Origin: Bacteroidaceae bacterium
GTDB taxonomy: Bacteria; Bacteroidota; Bacteroidia; Bacteroidales; Bacteroidaceae
NCBI GenBank assembly: GCA_024401185.1
Contig: JAKSLO010000016.1
Span: 1 to 35,302, forward strand
Reading direction: 5' to 3'
DNA length: 35,302 nucleotides
Every line of letters starts with the position of its first letter. Positions within the stretch are counted from its first letter, which is position 1. This document shows positions 24,342 to 31,903 of the stretch, one piece after another. A program made the position numbers and the translations under genes. The notes under the pieces were generated by a model. That model was not told where the DNA came from, searched no databases, and saw only the letters and a list, made by a program, of their open reading frames with translations.

Positions 24342-25190
24342 ATGAAAAAGAATACTATGCGCGCTATCCTTTGCGCAATGACAATGTTGGCAGGCGTACC
24401 TGCCATGGCACAGGAAACTGAAATGATTAATACCACCAAGTATACCGTTGGGGTAGGTATAGCTAAACACAGCTCTTCGGAAGATTCCTTGTATCACGAG
24501 GAAAGAAATCCTGGTGGTTTTGATTTCAGCCTTAGCTATCTGCGCGAGAAATGGGGATCTAATGTAAAAGAATATAAGAATGAGTTTACCCTCGAGGTAG
24601 GAGGTAACATCGGTATAGGCTTCACAGGCACCACCAGCACGCCTGCAGGCATGAGCACCAACATGGGTTCGAGCATCGAGGTGGATTGGAGCAACCTGGT
24701 AGGTGTGAACTTACGTTTCAACAAGAATAACAAGATTGGTCTTGGTTTCGGTCTGTTGTGGCGCAACTACCGTATGACGAACCAAACTCAGTTCGTGCAA
24801 GATGATAACGGCCAGATAGAATTAGCCTCTTATCCTACAGGCGCAAATCCCAAGTTCTCTCGTTTGCATAGCTTCAATCTCACCATGCCACTCCTCTACA
24901 CACATCGTTGGAATAATGGCTGGGCTATCACAGCAGGTCCCGAGCTTTGTTTCAAGACCAATAAGGACAAATATAACAGCATCAAGACAAGATATGAACT
25001 GAACGGTGAAAAGTACAAGGACATTTCAAAGGGCGTACATTTCAATCCCGTTACCGTCAACGTGCTGGCCAGCGTGATGTATAAGTCCGTCGGTATCTAT
25101 GCTCGCTATTCACCCATGAATGTCCTCAACTCTGACTTCGGTCCTTCATTCCAGAGCTTCACCGTGGGTATCCGTCTCTTAGGATGGTAA
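24342..25190 (+). CDS. Outer-membrane beta-barrel protein
   Basis: A 282-residue protein with a signal peptide (MRAILCAMTMLAGVPAMA after a short basic start) and many alternating amphipathic strands (for example VGVNLRFNKNNKIGLGFGLL and TVNVLASVMYKSVGIYARYS). It ends in a strand finishing with Trp (VGIRLLGW), the usual C-terminal aromatic of outer-membrane barrels. Last gene of the sigma operon, so probably an envelope protein made under the control of that sigma factor. Its specific function is not recognisable. Confidence 0.8.
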   Translation: MKKNTMRAILCAMTMLAGVPAMAQETEMINTTKYTVGVGIAKHSSSEDSLYHEERNPGGFDFSLSYLREKWGSNVKEYKNEFTLEVGGNIGIGFTGTTSTPAGMSTNMGSSIEVDWSNLVGVNLRFNKNNKIGLGFGLLWRNYRMTNQTQFVQDDNGQIELASYPTGANPKFSRLHSFNLTMPLLYTHRWNNGWAITAGPELCFKTNKDKYNSIKTRYELNGEKYKDISKGVHFNPVTVNVLASVMYKSVGIYARYSPMNVLNSDFGPSFQSFTVGIRLLGW

Positions 25191-25235
25191 TGGTAATGGC
25201 CAAATGGCATAAATAACAGGATGTTTTTTCCGTAT

Positions 25236-25275
25236 GTGTGGGTTGTGGCAATTTGTCACGACCCACACTTTTTTT
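25236..25275 (+). terminator. Terminator after the sigma/barrel operon
   Basis: GTGTGGGT (25236-25243) pairs with ACCCACAC (25261-25268), with further pairing inside (GTG/CAC), and a run of seven T follows. Confidence 0.85.
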
Positions 25276-25324
25276 CATATACAATCATCCAAAGCGTGAG
25301 GCGTAGCATAACAAAAAGAACATC

Positions 25325-25349
25325 ATTTTGATTATTTTTGTATCAAAAT
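25325..25349. promoter_or_regulatory. Perfect inverted repeat upstream of amtB
   Basis: ATTTTGAT (25325-25332) and ATCAAAAT (25342-25349) form a perfect 8-bp inverted repeat with a 9-nt spacer, and the spacer with one flanking base holds a TATTTTTG promoter box (25333-25340). The site is 150 nt before amtB. It is operator-like; the regulator is not known. The whole stretch 25191-25499 contains no gene, only this site, the terminator and the promoter. Confidence 0.5.
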
Positions 25350-25391
25350 CACACCAAAAGACCACAATTTAATAACTTTTTGCTGTATTTC

Positions 25392-25423
25392 TTTGTTTAA
25401 TACTTACATATTGCGTATCTTTG
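25392..25423 (+). promoter_or_regulatory. Promoter of amtB
   Basis: TTTG at 25392-25395, 20 nt, TATCTTTG at 25416-25423; ATG at 25500. Confidence 0.7.
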
Positions 25424-25499
25424 CAAGGAATTTGTTGACAGAAGCACAACAAACAAGGTGAACAACTAACAAAATGTCATACAAGCAAAACATTGTATT

Positions 25500-26912
25500 A
25501 TGAAAAAAGTAAAGAAACGTTGGATAATCCTGATGACGGCAATGGTTATCTTTGCCGTTTGGGGTGCAGTAGCGCCCGAACACTCATTCGCATGTTCGTT
25601 TGGTAGTGGTGAAGGACAGATCAATCCCGCCGATGTGGCATGGCTGATTACTGCCACCATCTTCGTACTGATGATGACACCCGGACTCTCATTCTTCTAC
25701 GGAGGTATGGTAGGAGCCCGAAACGTGATTTCTACCATGTTGCAATCGTTCATAGCCATGGGCTTGATATCCGTGCTATGGGTGGTCATAGGCTTCTCAT
25801 TGTGCTTCGGCGACGACGTGGGTGGTCTTGGCATCATCGGTAACCCATTGTCATTTCCCATGCTCGATGGCGTAGGTGGAGCCACATACATCACCGAGAA
25901 CACAGGTAAGTTTGTGGGTGGAGCCACCATACCCTTGGCCTTGTTCGCTCTGTTCCAGATGAAGTTTGCCATCATCACGCCTTCGCTTATCACAGGTTCG
26001 TTTGCCGAACGCGTACGTTTCTCAGGCTACATGTGGTTCATGATTTTCTTCTTCTTCTTCATTTACTGTCCGCTGGCACACATGACGTGGCATCCCGACG
26101 GACTCTTCATGAACTGGGGTGTAGTGGACTTTGCGGGTGGTATAGTGGTGCACGCCTCAAGTGGTGTCGCCGCTTTGACGGGAGCGCTGTTCCTCGGTAA
26201 ACGTAAGACAAAGAACCGCAACACCGAACCTGCCAACATCCCCTTCGTATTGCTCGGTGCAGCTATGTTATGGTTGGGTTGGTTTGGCTTCAATGCCGGT
26301 TCAAGCCTACAGTCAGATGGTACTGCCATCAAGGCATTCCTCAATACCAACACAGCCTCAGCCGTGGCCATGATGACATGGATCTTCTTCGACTGTCTGC
26401 GAGGTCGAAAGCCCAGTGCCATGGGTGCTGCCGTGGGTTGCGTAGTGGGTTTGGTTGCCATCACTCCTTCTGCCGGATATGTTACGGTGGGTCAGAGTAT
26501 CACCATCTCGTTCATCATCACCATGATATGCAATATTGCCGTGCATTGGCGCGAGAAGAGTAGCATCGACGATGCACTCGACGTGTTCCCCACTCACGGA
26601 ACGGGTGGTATCTTCGGTACGGTACTGACAGGTATCTTTATAGAGGAAGGACTGATCTCGGGTACTGGCGAGGGAGTAGTAGTCTTCCTGTACCACTTGC
26701 TGGCTATCGTACTGGTTATTGCCTACACCTTCGTGGTGAGCTACTTCGGCTACTGGCTTGTTGACCACTTCATTCCCATGCGTGTAAGTGAGAAGTCAGA
26801 GGAGATTGGTCTTGACATTTCTCAGCACGACGAACACTATGGTTTGGCTCACGTGGCAGAACGCGAAATAGAGGAATACGCTCAGTACGAGATTGAGAAA
26901 AAGAAAAAATAG
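25500..26912 (+). CDS. amtB: Ammonium transporter
   Basis: Inner-membrane ammonium/ammonia channel of the Amt/Rh family. The 470-residue protein has an N-terminal signal-like helix followed by the eleven expected membrane segments. Visible signatures are TPGLSFFYGGMVGARNVIS with the gate Phe, FAGGIVVHASSGVAALTGAL with the first pore His, and VFPTHGTGGIFGTVLTGIF with the second pore His. The C-terminal cytoplasmic tail is charged and ends in Lys. No glnK (PII) gene is next to it, unlike in many bacteria. Terminator hairpin follows. Confidence 0.97.
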   Translation: MKKVKKRWIILMTAMVIFAVWGAVAPEHSFACSFGSGEGQINPADVAWLITATIFVLMMTPGLSFFYGGMVGARNVISTMLQSFIAMGLISVLWVVIGFSLCFGDDVGGLGIIGNPLSFPMLDGVGGATYITENTGKFVGGATIPLALFALFQMKFAIITPSLITGSFAERVRFSGYMWFMIFFFFFIYCPLAHMTWHPDGLFMNWGVVDFAGGIVVHASSGVAALTGALFLGKRKTKNRNTEPANIPFVLLGAAMLWLGWFGFNAGSSLQSDGTAIKAFLNTNTASAVAMMTWIFFDCLRGRKPSAMGAAVGCVVGLVAITPSAGYVTVGQSITISFIITMICNIAVHWREKSSIDDALDVFPTHGTGGIFGTVLTGIFIEEGLISGTGEGVVVFLYHLLAIVLVIAYTFVVSYFGYWLVDHFIPMRVSEKSEEIGLDISQHDEHYGLAHVAEREIEEYAQYEIEKKKK

Positions 26913-26950
26913 CAAACACCCTCAAGTAGGGTTTATGCATAAAAAACTAA

Positions 26951-26984
26951 GGTCAGCCTCTGCGTAAGGAGGTTGACCTTTTTT
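26951..26984 (+). terminator. Terminator after amtB
   Basis: GGTCAGCCTC (26951-26960) pairs with GAGGTTGACC (26969-26978; one G-T pair) and six T follow. A smaller hairpin (CCCT/AGGG, about 26919-26931) precedes it. Confidence 0.85.
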
Positions 26985-27109
26985 ACTGCCCAATAGATTT
27001 GTCATGCTTCACAAACAAAACATCTTTCACATTAACACTTAAAATAAATCCTTACACAAAAGGCTGAATTCAACACCTAAAACTCTCCTTTTATAGGAGT
27101 AAAAAGCTT

Positions 27110-27157
27110 CGGGATGATAACGGGTTGATAACGGGTTGATAACGGGAAAGTATCGGA
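27110..27157. repeat. 11-nt periodic repeat, copy B
   Basis: CGGG occurs at 27110, 27121, 27132 and 27143 and CGGA at 27154, exactly 11 nt apart; units are CGGGATGATAA, CGGGTTGATAA (twice), CGGGAAAGTAT. It is preceded by an A run and GCTT, similar to the flank of copy A at 16939-16982 on the opposite strand. Confidence 0.85.
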
Positions 27158-27292
27158 ATGAACCATGATGATAAATTTTCATTACACACCACTCCTTTGA
27201 TTGTCAGGAATAGGTTACGCATTTAACAAAAAACTATTTGGGAAATACCAAGGTGAATCCTAATGAAAGGTGGCATCTACTAATTGAACACA

Positions 27293-27430
27293 AAGCATCA
27301 TCCGCAAAGCACCATCCACAAGTTGCGACAAAGGCTACATCGAGGGCTATGACAAAGTCAAACACCCATCAACAAGACATCATCCGCAAGCAATTACCCA
27401 CAAGACACCATTCACGAGGCACCTTCCACA
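27293..27430. repeat. Degenerate 14-nt repeat array
   Basis: Units of about 14 nt resembling ARRCAYCATCCRCA stand head to tail at 27293-27320 (two units) and 27361-27430 (five units), with a more diverged stretch between. The period is not a multiple of three. The array ends 10 nt from the 3' end of the PHP gene. Confidence 0.65.
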
Positions 27431-27439
27431 AGGCAAATA

Positions 27440-28165
27440 TTAAGACTTTACCTTCAACCCTGTGTATTCGAAGAATGCTTCAGGTTGGTGGTTCATCACC
27501 AATGCCTCGGGGAATTCAACCTCTTGCAAAAGGGGTAGGACGTAGGTATAATTGGCAATGTCGGTACAAAAGTGGGCGTCACTACCCAAGATGACAGGCA
27601 CTTCGTTGCGCTTGCAAAGCTGAAGGATTTCCTTATAGTTATGGTAGGAAGCATCAAGCCCCCGGGTAGGTTTGAAAGATGAATTGTTGATTTCGAGTAG
27701 CGTATGGCATTCCTTAGAAGCCAACACGATGGGTTCAAAGAGTAGGTCGGCCGTTCCATCGCCAGGGTGACTAATGATGTTGACGTAGGGATTACGAATG
27801 GCAGTTACCATGGCATGGGTGTTCTGTTCGATAGTACCACCTTCCCAACAGAGACGATGGATGCCTGCAATGCGAATGTCGAGGCAACGCTCGTAATACC
27901 ATTCGTCAAGGTCGAGCGTACCCTTGGTGTCAAGGATGTTCAGTTCGGCACCCAGCAGAAGATTCACACCATACATCTGTCGGGGGATAGTGTGCATATT
28001 ACGGAAATAGATAGGGTCGCATGTCCCTGGAATATGAGGAGCATGCTCAGTAATGCCCAGATACTGTAATCCTTTCTCCGATGCCGTCTTGGCCATCTCC
28101 ATAATGGTATTATAGGCATGGCCCGAAGCCAAAGTATGGGTATGTAAGTCGAGTAATATGTTCAT
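27440..28165 (-). CDS. PHP domain phosphoesterase (YcdX-like)
   Basis: Metal-dependent phosphatase of the PHP superfamily (histidinol-phosphatase/YcdX type); the substrate is not known. The 241-residue protein has the first metal-binding motif DLHTHTLASGHAY at residues 6-18, then GITEHAPHIPGT, GAELNIL, a NIISHPGDGT motif, LEINNSSF and the last motif GSDAHFCTDIANY. These cover the usual His/Asp/Glu ligands of a trinuclear site. It is the last gene of the dapB-lepB-WbqC run on the minus strand. Confidence 0.92.
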   Translation of the reverse strand: MNILLDLHTHTLASGHAYNTIMEMAKTASEKGLQYLGITEHAPHIPGTCDPIYFRNMHTIPRQMYGVNLLLGAELNILDTKGTLDLDEWYYERCLDIRIAGIHRLCWEGGTIEQNTHAMVTAIRNPYVNIISHPGDGTADLLFEPIVLASKECHTLLEINNSSFKPTRGLDASYHNYKEILQLCKRNEVPVILGSDAHFCTDIANYTYVLPLLQEVEFPEALVMNHQPEAFFEYTGLKVKS

Positions 28166-28248
28166 TTATAAATCGATGAAGAAATAGCCATTCAAAAAAC
28201 AGAATTCTTAACTCTTATTGTCAACTCCAAATCTTCCAAATCCATCAC

Positions 28249-28845
28249 TTAATTTCCAATAACCAATACACCTTCTGGCCCCATATTGAAGAGTAAGTCG
28301 GCTATGCTCAGATGAGGAAGAAAACCCTGACGCTGTGCAAAAACCTGATAATAAGGATTAAAGGGAAGGGTACGCAGAGCACTTGGTTCTGCCCATTGAT
28401 GCAGATCGGCACCACTATAGGCCGACGTCCGAGTCAACTCCACCTCAATGTCGAGCAGATTGAGAATGGTGTGGGTAAGTTCTTCGTTGAAATCGAAGAG
28501 AAACTCCCAGCGACGCTCGGCGTAAAACGGACGCAGGTCGTCGGCATAGTATTCAAAGAAGGGTGATTTGCCATAGCTTGACTCAAGAGCATTCCAATGC
28601 AGATGTCGCCAGTTGCCATGGTCACTGATACGAAGATCGCGCATATAGGCCTTGTGGTCGGCAGGCTTCTCCACAGGTATGGTGAGTGTCTGCGTACCAT
28701 TAGGACCAGCTATAACACAACGGTTGCGGAAGGTCTGCTTCACGTAATGGTCGTATTGCTCAATCTGTGCCTTGCCATTGCGCAACATGGCAGCAAAGAG
28801 AGGTATGGGTCCCAAGTATGTGGAAGGGAGGATGAGGTTTTCCAA
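28249..28845 (-). CDS. WbqC family protein
   Basis: A 198-residue protein of the WbqC family, named for genes in O-antigen loci; its activity is not established. Family features seen are the start LPSTYLGPIPLFAAML, a YVKQTFRNRCVIAGPNGTQT segment, LTIPVEK, and WRHLHWNALESSYGKSPFFE, then YYADDLRPFY. It lies between the signal peptidase paralogue and the PHP gene, as in other Bacteroidales. Confidence 0.92.
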   Translation of the reverse strand: MENLILPSTYLGPIPLFAAMLRNGKAQIEQYDHYVKQTFRNRCVIAGPNGTQTLTIPVEKPADHKAYMRDLRISDHGNWRHLHWNALESSYGKSPFFEYYADDLRPFYAERRWEFLFDFNEELTHTILNLLDIEVELTRTSAYSGADLHQWAEPSALRTLPFNPYYQVFAQRQGFLPHLSIADLLFNMGPEGVLVIGN

Positions 28846-28898
28846 TTAACAAAAAATTAATAATGGACAAAAACATATTAAGTGAGGATACACCTAGC

Positions 28899-28950
28899 AA
28901 GGAGTGATGTGAAGAAGACGTGACAAGGAGTGGTGCAAGGAAGACGTGAC
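28899..28950. repeat. 26-bp tandem duplication
   Basis: Two adjacent units (28899-28924 and 28925-28950), each beginning AAGGAGTG and ending GAAGACGTGAC or nearly so, differ at about four positions. They lie directly 3' of the lepB paralogue and upstream of WbqC. Confidence 0.75.
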
Positions 28951-28953
28951 TTC

Positions 28954-29592
28954 TCACAAAATCCTTCCAATCAGCGATGCGTGAGGCACAAAGCCATAGG
29001 TTCTGGAGTCAGAAGGATTCTTCTTGTCGCCATTTTCCACCCAGTAGTAATCGTGCTGGAAGGTGTACTGCTTGACCATCTCTCCGCTCACGCAAAGAGC
29101 TCCATCCACCACGGTAGCCTTGACCGGTTCGTGAAGAGTGATGAGAACCGCATAAAAGCGCATATTGTCGTTGTTGATGGCAATCTTCTGTCCCTTGGCG
29201 GGTACAATGAGAGGATGCGAGAAACCATGCTTCTTATCAGGCTTGACAGAGATGCTTCCGCTCTCATTATTGTACCAAATCGTATCACCAGGAATGGCAG
29301 CCAACATTCCCACACGTACAGCGGTGGTGTCGGCCTGCTCATCGCGCGAAGTGACAGGCTGGTTGTAAGCCACCCAGTCGTTGCGCTTGCCCAGCGAGTA
29401 GCTGATGCGCGAGGTGGCTTTCCAAGGAAGCCTGTAGCCGTAGGACCATCGGCCGACAAACGAAAGCTTGCCAGCACGCGGGCATTTGCTGTCCTGAGGA
29501 ACCCTGACCACATCCACCACGAACAGACGTGTTGCAAGCAGAATGGTCACAACGGAGAGCAATACGACAAAGAAGATCTTTTCTTTTTTCAT
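28954..29592 (-). CDS. S26-like signal peptidase paralogue lacking the catalytic lysine
   Basis: A 212-residue protein with one N-terminal membrane helix (KIFFVVLLSVVTILLATRLF) and the S26 fold. The Ser of VPQDSK (residue 35) aligns with the catalytic Ser of lepB (IPSSSL), and the C-terminal box NPSDSRTYGFVP matches the conserved SxDSRxxG. The segment before the PGD motif, however, reads VRVGMLAAIPGD, so the general-base Lys of the family (VKRCVGTPG in the neighbouring lepB) is replaced by Gly. The ATG at 29592 overlaps the lepB stop by 4 nt, so the frame's extra upstream 12 residues are not used. It may be an inactive partner of LepB. Confidence 0.85.
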   Translation of the reverse strand: MKKEKIFFVVLLSVVTILLATRLFVVDVVRVPQDSKCPRAGKLSFVGRWSYGYRLPWKATSRISYSLGKRNDWVAYNQPVTSRDEQADTTAVRVGMLAAIPGDTIWYNNESGSISVKPDKKHGFSHPLIVPAKGQKIAINNDNMRFYAVLITLHEPVKATVVDGALCVSGEMVKQYTFQHDYYWVENGDKKNPSDSRTYGFVPHASLIGRIL

Positions 29593-31034
29593 TTGATATT
29601 GTCCACCCAACGGAACAAGCGTTTCCAACGTATGCCGTTGAAGAGTCCCTTGTTGGGATCCTTACTGAACCAGATGAGGATGGGTTTGCCCACCACGTGA
29701 TCCTCGGGCACAAAACCCCAGAAACGAGAGTCGGCAGAATAGTGACGGTTGTCACCCATCATCCAGTAGTAGTCCATTTTGAAGGTATAGTTCTTGGCTT
29801 CCTTACCGTTGATGAGAATCTTGCCATCGTCGGTAACCTTGAGGTCGTTATCCTCATAAACGTCGATGATACGCTCATAGAGAGGTAAGTTCTCGAGAGT
29901 GAGTCCGCCAGGAATCTCCTTTCCCTTTTCAGGAATCCACAGGGGGCCGTAGTTATCACATGACCAATGGTAGCCACCATTCTTGGGGAACAAGCGGTCG
30001 TCCTCCTCCTGCTCAATCAAGGATATGCTGCTCACCAAGTCGGTACGACTCTTCAGGGCGGTATAAGCCTGCTGTGTGAGAGGCATGCATCCAGTGCCAT
30101 ACAGCTGGCTAAGTTGCTCGCTGCTAAGTTCAAGCTCGTCCACGAGGTCATCGGGCAGTTGCTGAATGAGTTCCAGGCGATAGCTGTACTGCACATTGTC
30201 AGGCTCCTTATTGGGCTTACCATCCAGATATACAATGCGGTCCTTAATCTCAAGCATCTGTCCGGGAGTACCCACACAACGTTTTACATAGTTCTCACGG
30301 CGGTCAACAGGACGCCAGATAACCCTACCCAGTTCTCCGGGATTGGTGGAGATGTACTGCTGTCCGAGACTGTAGCACTCCTCAAAGTATCTGCGCTTTT
30401 GCAAAGTACTGACAGAGTCGAGCACCAGTTCGAGTCCATGCTTCTGACTGTAGAGGCTTCGTCCATAACCATAGCAGTAGTCGTAATAATCAGCCTCTTG
30501 TACGTTGTAGAGCACAGAATCACCATTAGGGAAGTTGAATACCACAATATCGTTTACGGGAATACGCTCGGGATGGATGCGCTTGTAATCCCACTGTACG
30601 CTTTCAATGTAGCTCTTGCCAATGCCAAAAGGCAAGGTATGCTGGCAAAGTGGCATGTGTAGGGGAGTCTGAGGCACACGAGCACCATAGCTTGACTTGC
30701 TCACCATCAGATAGTCACCAATCAGAAGACTCTTCTCCAACGACGAACTGGGAATGGTGTAGTTCTGGAAGAAGTAGATGTTGACAAAGTAAACGGCCAC
30801 AAGGGCAAACACAAGCGCATCCACCCAACTCATCACAAGTCGAACCACAGGACTTTCGCTATCCTTCCACCACGACCAGTTGATGTACTTGGTGATGTAA
30901 TTGTCAATAATGAAAGGGAGGGCGAGAAGTCCCCACCACGATTCAATCCAGATAAGGAAGGCTATGTAGAGCACCACCACCACGCTGCACTTGATGATGT
31001 CCTTGCGAGCGGGCTTCTTGAAAGTGTATTTCAT
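29589..31034 (-). CDS. lepB: Signal peptidase I
   Basis: Cleaves signal peptides of exported proteins at the outer face of the inner membrane. The 481-residue protein has two N-terminal membrane helices (about residues 15-45 and 66-90), the catalytic Ser98 in IPSSSL, the catalytic Lys251 in YVKRCVGTPGQ, and the C-terminal GDNRHYSADSRFWGFVPEDH box. It is longer than the 324-residue E. coli LepB because of insertions at about 125-245 and 265-390, as in other Bacteroidales. Coupled by ATGA overlap to the lysine-less paralogue. Confidence 0.95.
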   Translation of the reverse strand: MKYTFKKPARKDIIKCSVVVVLYIAFLIWIESWWGLLALPFIIDNYITKYINWSWWKDSESPVVRLVMSWVDALVFALVAVYFVNIYFFQNYTIPSSSLEKSLLIGDYLMVSKSSYGARVPQTPLHMPLCQHTLPFGIGKSYIESVQWDYKRIHPERIPVNDIVVFNFPNGDSVLYNVQEADYYDYCYGYGRSLYSQKHGLELVLDSVSTLQKRRYFEECYSLGQQYISTNPGELGRVIWRPVDRRENYVKRCVGTPGQMLEIKDRIVYLDGKPNKEPDNVQYSYRLELIQQLPDDLVDELELSSEQLSQLYGTGCMPLTQQAYTALKSRTDLVSSISLIEQEEDDRLFPKNGGYHWSCDNYGPLWIPEKGKEIPGGLTLENLPLYERIIDVYEDNDLKVTDDGKILINGKEAKNYTFKMDYYWMMGDNRHYSADSRFWGFVPEDHVVGKPILIWFSKDPNKGLFNGIRWKRLFRWVDNIK

Positions 31035-31053
31035 TTATTTCCTCGTTTGTGAA

Positions 31054-31770
31054 TTAGAAATTGAACAAATCGCTCATGGTCAGCAAGCCATTGTGCTGTG
31101 CCGTGTACTCTGCTGCCAGTACGGCACCCAAGGCAAATCCCTGACGAGAATGGGCATCATGAGTGATGGTTATGAGGTCTTCGGGCGAATCGTAGGTGAT
31201 GGTATGTATGCCAGGCACCTCCTTACGACGGATGTCGTCGATGCGAAGCACGTTCTCGGCAGTCTCATGCAAGCCCCAGCGCTCCTTGCGGTCCAACTCC
31301 TCTACGATGGCCTCTGCCAGAGTGATGGCAGTACCCGAGGGAGCATCGAGCTTGTGCACATGATGCGTCTCGACCATGTTTACATCATACTGTGGGAACT
31401 GGTTCATAATCTTGGCCAGGTAGCGGTTTACTGCGTTGAAGATGGCTACACCCACGCTGAAGTTGCTAGCCCAGAAGAGGGTCTTACCCTCATCGGCGCA
31501 AGCCTTGCGCACCTCGTCGCCATGTTCCTTCATCCAACCGGTAGAACCACTCACCACTTTCACACCAGCCTTCCATGCCTTCAGGTAGTTGTCATAGGCA
31601 GTCCAAGGGGTGGTAAACTCGATGGCCACATCAGCACTCTTGAAGGCCTCGCTGTCGAAGTCCTGCTGGTTGTCAATGTCAATGACACTTACGATCTCAT
31701 GGCCACGGCCAAGAGCTATCTGCTCAATCATACGGCCCATTTTGCCGTACCCAATTAATGCTATTTTCAT
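31054..31770 (-). CDS. dapB: 4-hydroxy-tetrahydrodipicolinate reductase
   Basis: NAD(P)H-dependent reductase of lysine and meso-diaminopimelate synthesis. The 238-residue protein has the nucleotide-binding GYGKMGRM at residues 7-14, the VSGSTGWMKEHGDEV segment and the substrate-binding signature ETHHVHKLDAPSGTAITLAE at about 145-164. Slightly shorter than the 270-residue proteobacterial enzyme, as usual in Bacteroidetes. It is the first gene of the minus-strand run, 19 nt before lepB. Confidence 0.97.
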   Translation of the reverse strand: MKIALIGYGKMGRMIEQIALGRGHEIVSVIDIDNQQDFDSEAFKSADVAIEFTTPWTAYDNYLKAWKAGVKVVSGSTGWMKEHGDEVRKACADEGKTLFWASNFSVGVAIFNAVNRYLAKIMNQFPQYDVNMVETHHVHKLDAPSGTAITLAEAIVEELDRKERWGLHETAENVLRIDDIRRKEVPGIHTITYDSPEDLITITHDAHSRQGFALGAVLAAEYTAQHNGLLTMSDLFNF

Positions 31771-31802
31771 AAATAATGTATTTTTTTGCTCTAATTTTGT
31801 TG

Positions 31803-31839
31803 CAAAGGTAGGCTTTTTTCGCGAAAATGACTACTTTTG
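31803..31839. promoter_or_regulatory. Divergent promoter boxes for dapB and DUF2851 genes
   Basis: TACCTTTG on the minus strand (complement of 31803-31810) precedes dapB by about 33 nt. TACTTTTG on the plus strand (31832-31839) precedes the DUF2851 gene by about 65 nt. No good -33 element was found for either. Confidence 0.5.
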
Positions 31840-31903
31840 TAGCATTATTTAACGCAGAGAGTGAAAAACTGACTTTATTTAACTTTAAGTAAACAAAAAG
31901 TAG

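Larger units (their letters stand above)
26985..27439. other. Intergenic region with two kinds of repeat
   Basis: No gene is supported between the amtB terminator and the PHP gene. The region carries the 11-nt periodic array (27110-27157) and a degenerate 14-nt array (27293-27430). The plus-strand frame beginning at 27238 crosses the second array and runs into the PHP gene, so it is not a gene. Confidence 0.7.

Noticed and set aside
26994-27001. TAGATTTG box after the amtB terminator
   Set aside because: Its only -33 candidate lies in the terminator stem and no gene follows on the plus strand.
27238-27594. 118-residue plus-strand frame crossing the 14-nt array
   Set aside because: Formed by repeats out of codon phase and then the antisense of the PHP gene.
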